The position numbers and the translations under genes are program-made. This document shows, piece after piece, positions 1 to 6,117 of a DNA stretch of 9,531 nucleotides. The notes under the pieces are model-generated. The model was not told the origin of the DNA. It saw nothing but the letters and a program-made list of their open reading frames with translations, and made no database searches. The number at the start of each line of letters is the position of its first letter. Within the stretch, counting starts at the first letter, position 1. The DNA is from Bacteroidales bacterium (GTDB taxonomy: Bacteria > Bacteroidota > Bacteroidia > Bacteroidales > VadinHA17). The stretch covers positions 1-9,531 of the forward strand of contig DOTV01000131.1 of NCBI GenBank assembly GCA_003520925.1. Reading direction: 5' to 3'.

Positions 1-88
1 TTTCAGAAATCAGTCCGTCATCTATTTTAATCCTGACAGGCTTATTCGTTTCGTAATGAATTGCTTCTATTACTCTGGTATCATTCAT
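1..88 (-). CDS. Probable N-acetylglucosamine-6-phosphate deacetylase, N-terminal fragment (runs off the window)
   Basis: An open frame starts at an ATG at 88 and stays open to the window edge, giving 29 residues that begin MNDTRVIEAIHYETNKPVRI and continue to a DDGLISE stretch. This resembles the first beta strands of amidohydrolase-superfamily enzymes, especially NagA-type deacetylases, which open with a short small-domain hairpin of the form 'PVRI.I.DG.I'. NagA removes the acetyl group from GlcNAc-6-phosphate in the cytoplasm, making the substrate of NagB. A NagB homologue lies 79 bp upstream on the same strand, so a nagB-nagA operon is a reasonable inference. No metal-binding motif falls inside the fragment. 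The family assignment therefore rests on the N-terminal pattern and the neighbour, and another amidohydrolase is possible. An ATG at 84 on the same strand hits a stop after four codons, so 88 is the likely start. Confidence 0.5.
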   Translation of the reverse strand, partial: MNDTRVIEAIHYETNKPVRIKIDDGLISE

Positions 89-105
89 ATCTTCAATTCC
101 TTATT

Positions 106-175
106 CTTAGCGCCTAAGCGACTTGGTGGCATTTTTATTTTGCCACAAAGACGCAAAGACACAAAGCTTACAAAG
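106..175. repeat. 8-bp-periodic mirrored palindromic repeat between nagB-like and nagA-like genes
   Basis: The left arm has three 8-mers, CTTAGCGC, CTAAGCGA and CTTGGTGG (106-129). The right arm has three related 8-mers on the opposite strand, CCACAAAG, ACGCAAAG and ACACAAAG (143-166), followed by a partial unit ending CAAAG at 175. The arms 106-131 and 141-166 pair at 19 of 26 positions around a T-rich 9-base loop (132-140), with the innermost GTGGCA/TGCCAC stem perfect. The right arm runs directly into the nagB stop codon (168-170), so the last codons of that gene come from repeat sequence. From memory, similar 'CCACAAAGACACAAAG' strings occur between genes in many Bacteroidota genomes. Their function is not known to me. 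On either RNA strand it could fold into a long interrupted stem. Confidence 0.65.
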
Positions 176-947
176 TTATTACTCCAGCGGCCGAATTCCT
201 GTCAAGGAAAAGATGCCAGTCGGGATGCCGTTTAAGAATTGTGGCAGGTACCTCGCTGGTAACCTTGCTGCTCAATGTTTTTCTGACTGCATCAGCCTTA
301 ACAATATGAGGAACAACTGATATTATTTTCCGGCATTGCATTATCTGCCATACACTCATCGAAACGGCCTCATCAGGAACATCCCCCTTCTTTTCAAACC
401 AACCCTCATTTACCTGTTGATATTTGCACTGATCATTGAGCCTGACAATTATATAGGCATCAGTAGTATCAAAATCGGCCGGCGGGTCATTGAAGGCGAT
501 ATGGCCATTTACTCCGATTCCGATAAGCCCCAGATCAACAGGTTTTTCACGCAGGGCAGAAGTCAATTCTTCGATGCCCCTTTTAATATTTCCCTCAACA
601 TCGACACTAAAAAATTTCCTGACAGGCACCAGGCTTATGAACCTGTCATAGAGGTATTTTCTGAAGCTGGCTTTATGAGTAACCTGCAGCCCTATATATT
701 CATCGAGGTGGAACACTGTCACTTTGGTCCAGTCAACCTTTTCTTTTACAAGCGCCTGAAACATCTCAAACTGCGAGCTGCCTGTCGAAACCACAATGCG
801 GGCTTCGCCATTCCGCGATACAGCCTCATTAAGGCTTACCGAAACCATCTCTGCAGCCTTACTGCCAAGTTCTGATGCATTTTCAGATATACTAATATTC
901 ATTCCTTCAAAATTTGATTCATTTACATTGTTTTCACCATTAATCAT
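168..947 (-). CDS. nagB: Glucosamine-6-phosphate deaminase (NagB family)
   Basis: NagB converts glucosamine-6-phosphate to fructose-6-phosphate and ammonia in the cytoplasm, linking amino-sugar breakdown to glycolysis. Numbered from the ATG at 947 (259 residues), the sequence shows the phosphate-binding STGSSQ (54-59), the FHLDEY motif with the conserved Asp (79-84), and the active-site block GIGVNGHIAFNDP (143-155). His149 matches the ring-opening His143 of E. coli NagB. Asn147 stands where E. coli has Asp141, and Asp154 where it has Glu148, variations I believe occur in other NagB branches. Three starts are possible: a GTG at 968, which lies inside a palindromic repeat and is unlikely; the ATG at 947; and the ATG at 902, where similarity to the family begins and GAAGGA directly abuts the codon. 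The true protein may therefore be 244 residues. The C-terminus runs into the downstream repeat. The next gene on this strand looks like a NagA deacetylase. Confidence 0.87.
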   Translation of the reverse strand: MINGENNVNESNFEGMNISISENASELGSKAAEMVSVSLNEAVSRNGEARIVVSTGSSQFEMFQALVKEKVDWTKVTVFHLDEYIGLQVTHKASFRKYLYDRFISLVPVRKFFSVDVEGNIKRGIEELTSALREKPVDLGLIGIGVNGHIAFNDPPADFDTTDAYIIVRLNDQCKYQQVNEGWFEKKGDVPDEAVSMSVWQIMQCRKIISVVPHIVKADAVRKTLSSKVTSEVPATILKRHPDWHLFLDRNSAAGVITL

Positions 948-953
948 TTTTAC

Positions 954-1035
954 ACCACAGAGTTTCACAGATCCATTCGGAGTTTCACTGTTTTAACCCG
1001 TGTAACTCCGTTAAAACCCGATGTAACACCGTGGT
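954..1035. repeat. Imperfect inverted repeat in the leader of the nagB-like gene
   Basis: The outer arms ACCAC (954-958) and GTGGT (1031-1035) pair, and 954-967 pairs with 1022-1035 at 11 of 14 positions. An inner pair, CGGAGTTTCAC (978-988) and GTGTAACTCCG (1000-1010), matches at 10 of 11. The left arm contains GAGTTTCAC twice, 20 bp apart (960-968 and 980-988). The right arm contains GTAACWCCG twice, 21 bp apart (1002-1010 and 1023-1031). It is thus a mirrored element with a period near 20 bp, different in sequence from the element at 106-175. It falls between the predicted nagB promoter and the nagB ATG, so it would be transcribed as a stem-loop leader. It could be a dispersed repeat or a regulatory structure; the sequence alone does not decide. 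Confidence 0.6.
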
Positions 1036-1065
1036 CAATTTTTTTTAACAACCATTCATGTTCCA

Positions 1066-1095
1066 TAAAATTAGAATAATAAATTCACAAACCAA
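1066..1095 (-). promoter_or_regulatory. Predicted Bacteroidota-type promoter for the nagB-like gene
   Basis: On the minus strand a TTG (-33 element, 1095-1093) is followed by a 19-bp spacer and TAATTTTA (-7 element, 1073-1066). The known Bacteroidota pattern is TTTG, 19-21 bp, TAnnTTTG. Transcription would start near 1058 and give a leader of about 110 nt containing the palindromic element at 954-1035. The -7 element lacks the final G, and the region is AT-rich, so chance matches are possible. Confidence 0.35.
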
Positions 1096-1100
1096 TTTTC

Positions 1101-1108
1101 TATCTTCA
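1101..1108 (+). promoter_or_regulatory. Possible -7 promoter element for the DUF5916 gene
   Basis: TATCTTCA lies 17 bp before the ATG at 1126 and resembles the TAnnTTTG -7 element of Bacteroidota promoters. No convincing TTTG is seen 19-21 bp upstream. If used, the leader would be only about 10-15 nt, and the promoter would sit back to back with the predicted nagB promoter at 1066-1095. Confidence 0.3.
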
Positions 1109-1125
1109 CCAAAATTTTTTGCAAG

Positions 1126-3342
1126 ATGCTCAAACAAGCCGTAATTATCTTTTTTATTGTCATTATCTGCGCCGGAAATTCCACCTTCTGCCAGACACCA
1201 GGGGTTAACCGTGATAAGAGAAAGATACATATCACTCAGACTGACAAACCTGTGACCATTGACGGAATTCTTGATGAAGAGCCATGGATGACAGCTGAGC
1301 GGACAGGCAAGTTCCAGAGAGTGACACCTACCGATACCGGGTTTGCCAAAGCTCAGACCGAAGTGGTGCTTACTTATGATAAATCAAATTTATATGTAGG
1401 GATAATATGCTATGATCCCACACCCGGGAAAAGGCCGGTTGAATCGCTCCGCAGAGATTATACCTTTATGAAGAACGATAATTTCATGCTCTTTCTCAAC
1501 ACTTATAATGATCACACAAACGGATTTGCCTTTGGGATTTCAGCGGCAGGTGCGCAGACTGAAGGTCTTCAGTATGATGCCACAAAGGTCGATTACAGCT
1601 GGGAGACAAAGTGGAAATCGGCAGTGAAGAGTTATGACGACCGTTGGGTAAGCGAGTTCAGCATCCCCTTCAGAAGCATCAGGTACTTCGGCGGGGTATC
1701 TGAATGGGGAATTAATTTCGGCCGCCAGGATCTTAAAAACAATGAGAAATCTGCCTGGGCACCTGTTCCGCGCCAGTTTCCCCATTGTTCACTTCCATAT
1801 GTTGGAACACTAATATGGGATAAACCCAGGGAAGATGCAGGATTACGCTTTTCAATTATCCCGTACGTGATCGGTAAAGTTACAAGAGTTAATGAAACCG
1901 GGGAGACTACCAAATGGAACATAAATGCCGGACTTGATGCCAAGATGATTCTTTCAACAAAAATGAATCTCGATCTCACTGTAAATCCTGACTATTCTCA
2001 GGTTGAGGTTGATAAACAACAGACAAACCTGGACCGTTACGAACTTTTTTTTCCTGAAAAACGGCAGTTTTATCTCGAAAACAGCGATCTGTTTGCGAAC
2101 CTTGGTACTGAAAGGGTAAGGCCTTTCTTTTCAAGAAGGATAGGTCTTGAAAACCCTGTGCTGGCAGGTGCGCGCCTGAGTGGCAACATCGGGAACAGAT
2201 GGAGGATTGGGATAATGGATATACAAACATCCAGAAAAGAAGAGATCCATGCTGCAAACTATATGGTAGCAGCACTTCAGAGACAGGTATTTTCCAGGTC
2301 GAATATCACGGCATTCTTAATCAATAAACAGGTATTTAATACAACTGACGATGAAACATTTACAGGAAACAAATATAACCGCATAGCTGGTATTGAATAT
2401 AATCTCGCAAGTAATGATAACCGGTGGAACGGTAAGGTTTACTACCATCAGAATATCCCTGAAATTATAACACTCAGAGATGCCGCTCTTGCAGCAAATA
2501 TTTCATATTCATCACAGTACTTGTCGGCAAGTATGAACCAGGCGCTTACAGGCTCCGGATTTAATGCAGAGACTGGCTATATCAGAAGGAAAGGTTATTA
2601 TCAGCTTAATGGTTCCTTCCAGTACAAGTTTTTTCCGAAGGAGAGCAAGTTAATCAGCCATGGCCCAGGTGTGAGGTTTGATACCTATCTGGATCCTTAT
2701 TCATCATTTTCACTTACTGACCGGGAGATCCAGTTATCGTACAATTTTGACTGGCTTAACAAAAGTGCATTTTCATTCGATTTCAGAGAAAACTATATCA
2801 AGCTATTAGCACCTTTTGACCCTACAAATACAGGAGGATTGCAACTCGCGGCAGGCGAAGGTTTTAGCTGGAATGAATATGGGGCAACCTGGGCATCAGA
2901 TAACCGTAAAATGTTAAACGTTGTTCTGACAGGCAGATATGGAGGCTACTATAACGGAACAAAGCTTGCACTGAACAGCGAATTGAATTACAGGGTTCAA
3001 CCTTACGGCAGCCTAGCACTTGTCACAACTTATAACGATATTTCATTGCCGGCACCATATAACAGTGCAAAGTTGCTTCTGATCGGCCCCAGATTTGATT
3101 TTACATTTACTGATAATCTTTTCTTTACGAGCTTTATTCAGTATAACAATCAGATTGATAATCTTAATCTGAACCTTCGCTTCCAGTGGAGATTCGCTCC
3201 GGTTTCTGACCTGTTTATTGTCTATACCGAGAATTCTTACGCTGCTGATATACTTGGCGGGAATGAAGTAAATCCATACTCAGGAAACTACCACGTAAAA
3301 AACCGCGGGCTGGTAGTTAAACTTTCTTATTGGTTTAATTAA
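1126..3342 (+). CDS. Secreted CBM9-like / DUF5916 outer-membrane beta-barrel protein
   Basis: This 738-residue protein begins with a signal peptide: Lys3, a hydrophobic core at about 5-16, and likely cleavage after FCQ at 23. Residues about 35-230 form a carbohydrate-binding-family-9-like domain. Its hallmark is IDGILDEEPW (45-54), with LYVGIICYD (89-97) and a later WVSEFSIPF strand. The rest, about 240-738, has alternating hydrophobic/polar, Tyr/Asn-rich strands and ends in LSYWFN, as expected for the DUF5916 region predicted to be an outer-membrane beta-barrel. Segments such as the DYSQVEVD region, then an FFPEKRQFYLEN stretch, are typical of this family. Such proteins are common in Bacteroidota and often annotated as 'hydrolase' or 'carbohydrate binding', but no catalytic residues are evident and the substrate is unknown. 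The gene stands alone on the plus strand, with a divergent nagB operon before it and a convergent oxidoreductase gene 4 bp after it. Confidence 0.85.
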   Translation: MLKQAVIIFFIVIICAGNSTFCQTPGVNRDKRKIHITQTDKPVTIDGILDEEPWMTAERTGKFQRVTPTDTGFAKAQTEVVLTYDKSNLYVGIICYDPTPGKRPVESLRRDYTFMKNDNFMLFLNTYNDHTNGFAFGISAAGAQTEGLQYDATKVDYSWETKWKSAVKSYDDRWVSEFSIPFRSIRYFGGVSEWGINFGRQDLKNNEKSAWAPVPRQFPHCSLPYVGTLIWDKPREDAGLRFSIIPYVIGKVTRVNETGETTKWNINAGLDAKMILSTKMNLDLTVNPDYSQVEVDKQQTNLDRYELFFPEKRQFYLENSDLFANLGTERVRPFFSRRIGLENPVLAGARLSGNIGNRWRIGIMDIQTSRKEEIHAANYMVAALQRQVFSRSNITAFLINKQVFNTTDDETFTGNKYNRIAGIEYNLASNDNRWNGKVYYHQNIPEIITLRDAALAANISYSSQYLSASMNQALTGSGFNAETGYIRRKGYYQLNGSFQYKFFPKESKLISHGPGVRFDTYLDPYSSFSLTDREIQLSYNFDWLNKSAFSFDFRENYIKLLAPFDPTNTGGLQLAAGEGFSWNEYGATWASDNRKMLNVVLTGRYGGYYNGTKLALNSELNYRVQPYGSLALVTTYNDISLPAPYNSAKLLLIGPRFDFTFTDNLFFTSFIQYNNQIDNLNLNLRFQWRFAPVSDLFIVYTENSYAADILGGNEVNPYSGNYHVKNRGLVVKLSYWFN

Positions 3343-3346
3343 AATT

Positions 3347-4651
3347 CTAAACTTTATCCGGTACAACATATGGTGCTCTCGGCGGACGAGTCAGCAATGC
3401 ATTAGCTTCTTCATCGTTAATGAATTTCTCCTTTGCCGGATCAAAATTCAGTGCACGTCCGGTCCGATATGCAATATTCCCCAGGTGAGCCAGAGCTGAT
3501 GAGAGATGAGCCGTCTCAACCGGTGCATTCAGAAGTGATTTATCGTGAGCACGGACTGCTGTTATAAAGTTTAGGAAATGGTCCCCTCCCTCCTTGCGTG
3601 ATGGTCCTGGCTTATAGTCTCTTCCCAGGAATGACTGATAGGTGTCATAGCCATTAACGACCAGGTAGCCTTCACTCCCATAAAATATATTCCCGACTGT
3701 AACACCTTTCTCATCGTTGGTGATCCATGGACGCACCTCAAACTCAATTATCTTCTTCTCTTTCGGGTAATAATAGGTTGAAGAGAGAACCTCAGGAGTT
3801 ATTTTGGCATCATTGAAAAGGAATTTTCCTCCTGCAGCAGTTATCTGCTCAGGCAGACCGACATTAAGTCCCCACATGCAAAGATCAGTCTCATGGACCC
3901 CCTGGTTACCTACATCACCGTTGCCATAATTCCATGTCCAGTGCCAATTGTAGTGCACTATATTTCGTGAGAATGGCTGCTTTGTTGCAGGACCCGTCCA
4001 TAGATCATAGTCAAGTCCCTGCGGAACAGGTTCGGTACCCTTGTCTCCGATGTTATCCCTCCACCTGTAGCAAAGTCCCCTTGCCATGTATACATTGCCT
4101 ATCAGTCCGTCGCGCAGATGTTTGATCGCTTCCTGCACTGCCACTGAGCTACGGAGCTGAACCCCGTGCTGAACTATCCTGTCATACTTAGCCGCTGCCT
4201 CTACCATTTTGCGGCCTTCAAAAACATTATGAGAACCTGGTTTTTCGACATACACATCCTTCCCTGCCTGGCATGCCCATATAGCTGCAAGCGAATGCCA
4301 GTGATTAGGTGTGGCAATACTTACGGCATCAATGGATTTATCTTCATATACCCTGCGCAGGTCCTGCTGCTGATTTACTTTCTTTCCATATTTTTTTTCA
4401 AACTCTGCTGCACGCTGACCAAGAATGACAAGATCAGGATCGCAAAGGCATGCAACCTCAACATCCGGAAGGTTCATATATCCTTCTATATGAGTTGTTC
4501 CACGGCCGTTAACACCCAGAACAGCTACACGGATCTTATCATTCGATCCAAAAACGTTTGCAGGAATTATGGCTGGCATCGACAGAAGCGCGGCGGCACC
4601 TGCCGACTTCTGAATGAAGCTCCTTCGGGATACCTTATTATTCGCTTTCAT
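3347..4651 (-). CDS. Tat-exported Gfo/Idh/MocA family oxidoreductase
   Basis: The 434-residue product starts with a twin-arginine signal, SRRSFIQKSAG (8-18), followed by an Ala/Leu/Ile-rich segment to about 35, so it is probably folded with its cofactor and exported to the periplasm. The Rossmann nucleotide-binding fold follows: IRVAVLGVNGRG (40-51), then CLCDPD (69-73), SIATPNHWHS (111-120) and the family's YVEKPG (134-139), whose Lys is the conserved EKP lysine. A GNQGVHETD block (248-256), with His253 as candidate catalytic residue, belongs to the C-terminal substrate domain. Known members oxidise, reduce or cleave sugars and cyclitols with NAD(P); the substrate here cannot be read from sequence. 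The gene lies 73 bp after the FAH-family gene on the same strand, so it may be read through from the dnaN operon or use its own weak promoter. It converges on the DUF5916 gene with no room for a separate terminator. Confidence 0.93.
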   Translation of the reverse strand: MKANNKVSRRSFIQKSAGAAALLSMPAIIPANVFGSNDKIRVAVLGVNGRGTTHIEGYMNLPDVEVACLCDPDLVILGQRAAEFEKKYGKKVNQQQDLRRVYEDKSIDAVSIATPNHWHSLAAIWACQAGKDVYVEKPGSHNVFEGRKMVEAAAKYDRIVQHGVQLRSSVAVQEAIKHLRDGLIGNVYMARGLCYRWRDNIGDKGTEPVPQGLDYDLWTGPATKQPFSRNIVHYNWHWTWNYGNGDVGNQGVHETDLCMWGLNVGLPEQITAAGGKFLFNDAKITPEVLSSTYYYPKEKKIIEFEVRPWITNDEKGVTVGNIFYGSEGYLVVNGYDTYQSFLGRDYKPGPSRKEGGDHFLNFITAVRAHDKSLLNAPVETAHLSSALAHLGNIAYRTGRALNFDPAKEKFINDEEANALLTRPPRAPYVVPDKV

Positions 4652-4693
4652 TGAAGATTAATTTAGGTTAATTAGCAACTACTATTTAAAAGG

Positions 4694-4728
4694 TTAAGAT
4701 ATAAAATATGTAATTACATTGTAATTAC
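4694..4728 (-). promoter_or_regulatory. Possible promoter with overlapping palindromic operator for the oxidoreductase gene
   Basis: TATCTTAA (minus strand, 4701-4694) resembles a Bacteroidota -7 element. The position 19 bp upstream reads TTAC, only a partial -33 match. Over the spacer and -33 lie two copies of the self-palindromic octamer GTAATTAC (4710-4717 and 4721-4728), separated by ATT, giving an 11-bp, one-helical-turn repeat that is also symmetrical as a whole. The second copy overlaps the stop codon of the FAH-family gene. The pattern would suit a dimeric repressor, but AT-rich gaps yield such palindromes by chance. Confidence 0.25.
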
Positions 4729-5336
4729 TTAATCATAAAATCAAGAAGAGGTGTATTATTAATGTAAGCTACAAGATGATCATGCTTATTAATAGGACCT
4801 ACACCTGACGGGGTTCCAGTGAAAATCAGGTCACCTGTCTTAAGCGTAAAAAACCTTGAGACGTAGGAGACTATCTCATTGAAGCTGAAAATCATGTCCG
4901 ACGTATTGCTATGCTGAACAGTCTTTCCATTTATTTCGAGCCTGAAATCAAGATTTGCCATATCTTCAACTGAACTCACCGGAATGAATTTTCCAATTGG
5001 TGCCGCCCCGTCGAAACCTTTGGATAATTCCCAGGGAAGCCTGTCAATTGATAATTTTGTCTGCAAATCGCGCGCAGTGATATCTATGCCTGCAGTAACC
5101 TCGCTGTAATATCTTGGTGCAAATTCCTTAAGAATACCTTTTCCAAGCCGGGTGATCTTTACAACTACTTCGACCTCATAATGTAGCTCCGATGAGAAGT
5201 CAGGTAAGAAGAAAGGCTTGTTGTTCTTCAGTATCGAAGAGTCGGGTTTCATGAACACAACAGGCTCTGCAGGGAAAGGCCTTCCCATCTCAATGGCGTG
5301 CTTCCGGTAATTTAAACCTATACAGATTATCTTCAT
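4725..5336 (-). CDS. Fumarylacetoacetate hydrolase family protein (acylpyruvase/YcgM-like)
   Basis: The 203-residue protein matches the compact single-domain FAH branch (YcgM, human FAHD1), cytoplasmic metal-dependent enzymes that hydrolyse acylpyruvates or decarboxylate oxaloacetate. Visible motifs are GLNYRKHAIEMG (7-18), PVVFMKP (25-31), LHYEVEVVV (51-59), with Glu54 and Glu56 as metal ligands, and TAGIDITARDLQ (81-92), with Asp85 as the third ligand. KGFDGAAPIG (107-115) and GDLIFTGTPSGVGP (168-181) close the active site. Nothing looks missing, and the length is normal for this branch. The ATG at 5336 follows the exonuclease stop with one base between (TGA-a-ATG), which points to translational coupling, and no Shine-Dalgarno sequence is present. 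The link between a central-metabolism enzyme and two replication genes is unexplained, and the actual substrate is not determined by these motifs. Confidence 0.88.
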   Translation of the reverse strand: MKIICIGLNYRKHAIEMGRPFPAEPVVFMKPDSSILKNNKPFFLPDFSSELHYEVEVVVKITRLGKGILKEFAPRYYSEVTAGIDITARDLQTKLSIDRLPWELSKGFDGAAPIGKFIPVSSVEDMANLDFRLEINGKTVQHSNTSDMIFSFNEIVSYVSRFFTLKTGDLIFTGTPSGVGPINKHDHLVAYINNTPLLDFMIK

Positions 5337-5337
5337 T

Positions 5338-6114
5338 TCACTGCTGTACTTTTCCGAACGACCTGAGCTTTATTTCGGTAATTATTTTCTTAGTATAAAG
5401 AGGGAAATCACCATTCATCATCCAAGCATAATATGATGGTTCGTCCATGAATACTTTTTCGACAGCTTTTCCCTTATGTTTTCCAAAATTAAAAATTTCG
5501 ATCCCGTTTTCATCAAAGATAATACGGCCGGCAAGATCGGCGATACTATTAAATGAGCTGAAATCGGCCAGTTTCTCAATATTGTTTTCGAGATCATCAT
5601 ACCTTTCGAGCTGGGCCTTCAGCACTTCATATGTTGCCAGGGTATCTGCTTTTGAACTATGGGCGTTTTCGAGTTCCTTCATACAATAGAATTGGTAAGC
5701 TGCTGAAAGGGTTCGCTGCTCTTTCTTATAGAAAATTACCTGAACGTCAACGTATTTATGTTTTCGAAAATTGAAATCAAGGTTTACTCTCAGAAATTCT
5801 TCGGCAAGTACCGGGATATCAAACTTGATTGCGTTATATCCGGCAAGATCGGTTCCCTCCAGAAATGCAGCAAGGTTTTTTGCAATTTCCTTAAAAGTAG
5901 GGGAACCTACAACATCTTTGTCGGTTATTCCATGTATAGCTGACGATTTTGCCGGAATGGGCATTTCAGGGTTGACCCTGGTTGACATCCATTCCTCTTT
6001 ACCGTTCGGACTTATTTTCAGGACTGAGATCTCAACGATCCGATCGGATGAAACATTAATGCCTGTTGTTTCGAGATCGATGAATGCTAACGGGCGAAGC
6101 AGGTTAAGTTTCAA
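5338..6114 (-). CDS. DEDDh 3'-5' exonuclease with ExoX-like C-terminal domain (TTG start)
   Basis: The 258-residue protein is a DnaQ-fold exonuclease. Exo I is FIDLETTG (11-18, Asp13 and Glu15), Exo II is GYNAIKFD (92-99, Asp99), and Exo III is HSSKAD (152-157, His152 and Asp157), so all DEDDh residues are present. After a helical linker, residues about 205-250 (FNFGKHKGK at 208-216, then Y.W at about 229-231) match the small exodeoxyribonuclease X-like C-terminal domain also seen at the end of ExoX-type nucleases. The start is TTG at 6114. The codon just before it in frame is TAA, and the next in-frame Met (residue 43) lies after Exo I, so no ATG start is possible. The dnaN stop lies 3 bp upstream (TGA-TAA-TTG), so translation is probably coupled to the clamp gene. 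A role in repair or proofreading beside the clamp is inferred from this context. Confidence 0.92.
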   Translation of the reverse strand: MKLNLLRPLAFIDLETTGINVSSDRIVEISVLKISPNGKEEWMSTRVNPEMPIPAKSSAIHGITDKDVVGSPTFKEIAKNLAAFLEGTDLAGYNAIKFDIPVLAEEFLRVNLDFNFRKHKYVDVQVIFYKKEQRTLSAAYQFYCMKELENAHSSKADTLATYEVLKAQLERYDDLENNIEKLADFSSFNSIADLAGRIIFDENGIEIFNFGKHKGKAVEKVFMDEPSYYAWMMNGDFPLYTKKIITEIKLRSFGKVQQ

Positions 6115-6117
6115 TTA

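Noticed and set aside
336..875. Plus-strand open frame of 179 codons opposite the nagB-like gene
   Set aside because: It lies antisense to a gene with clear NagB catalytic motifs, and its own translation shows no domain or family pattern.
968..968. GTG at 968 as the start of the nagB-like gene
   Set aside because: It falls inside the palindromic element, and the first 7 codons have no family similarity; the ATG at 947 or 902 is more likely.
3317..3352. Bidirectional terminator between the two convergent genes
   Set aside because: The gap is 4 bp, and only a five-pair AT-rich match (GTTTA/TAAAC) with a 10-base loop is present.
4166..4654. Plus-strand open frame of 162 codons opposite the oxidoreductase gene
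   Set aside because: It mirrors the conserved N-terminal Rossmann region on the other strand and has a Cys/Tyr-rich translation with no recognisable family.
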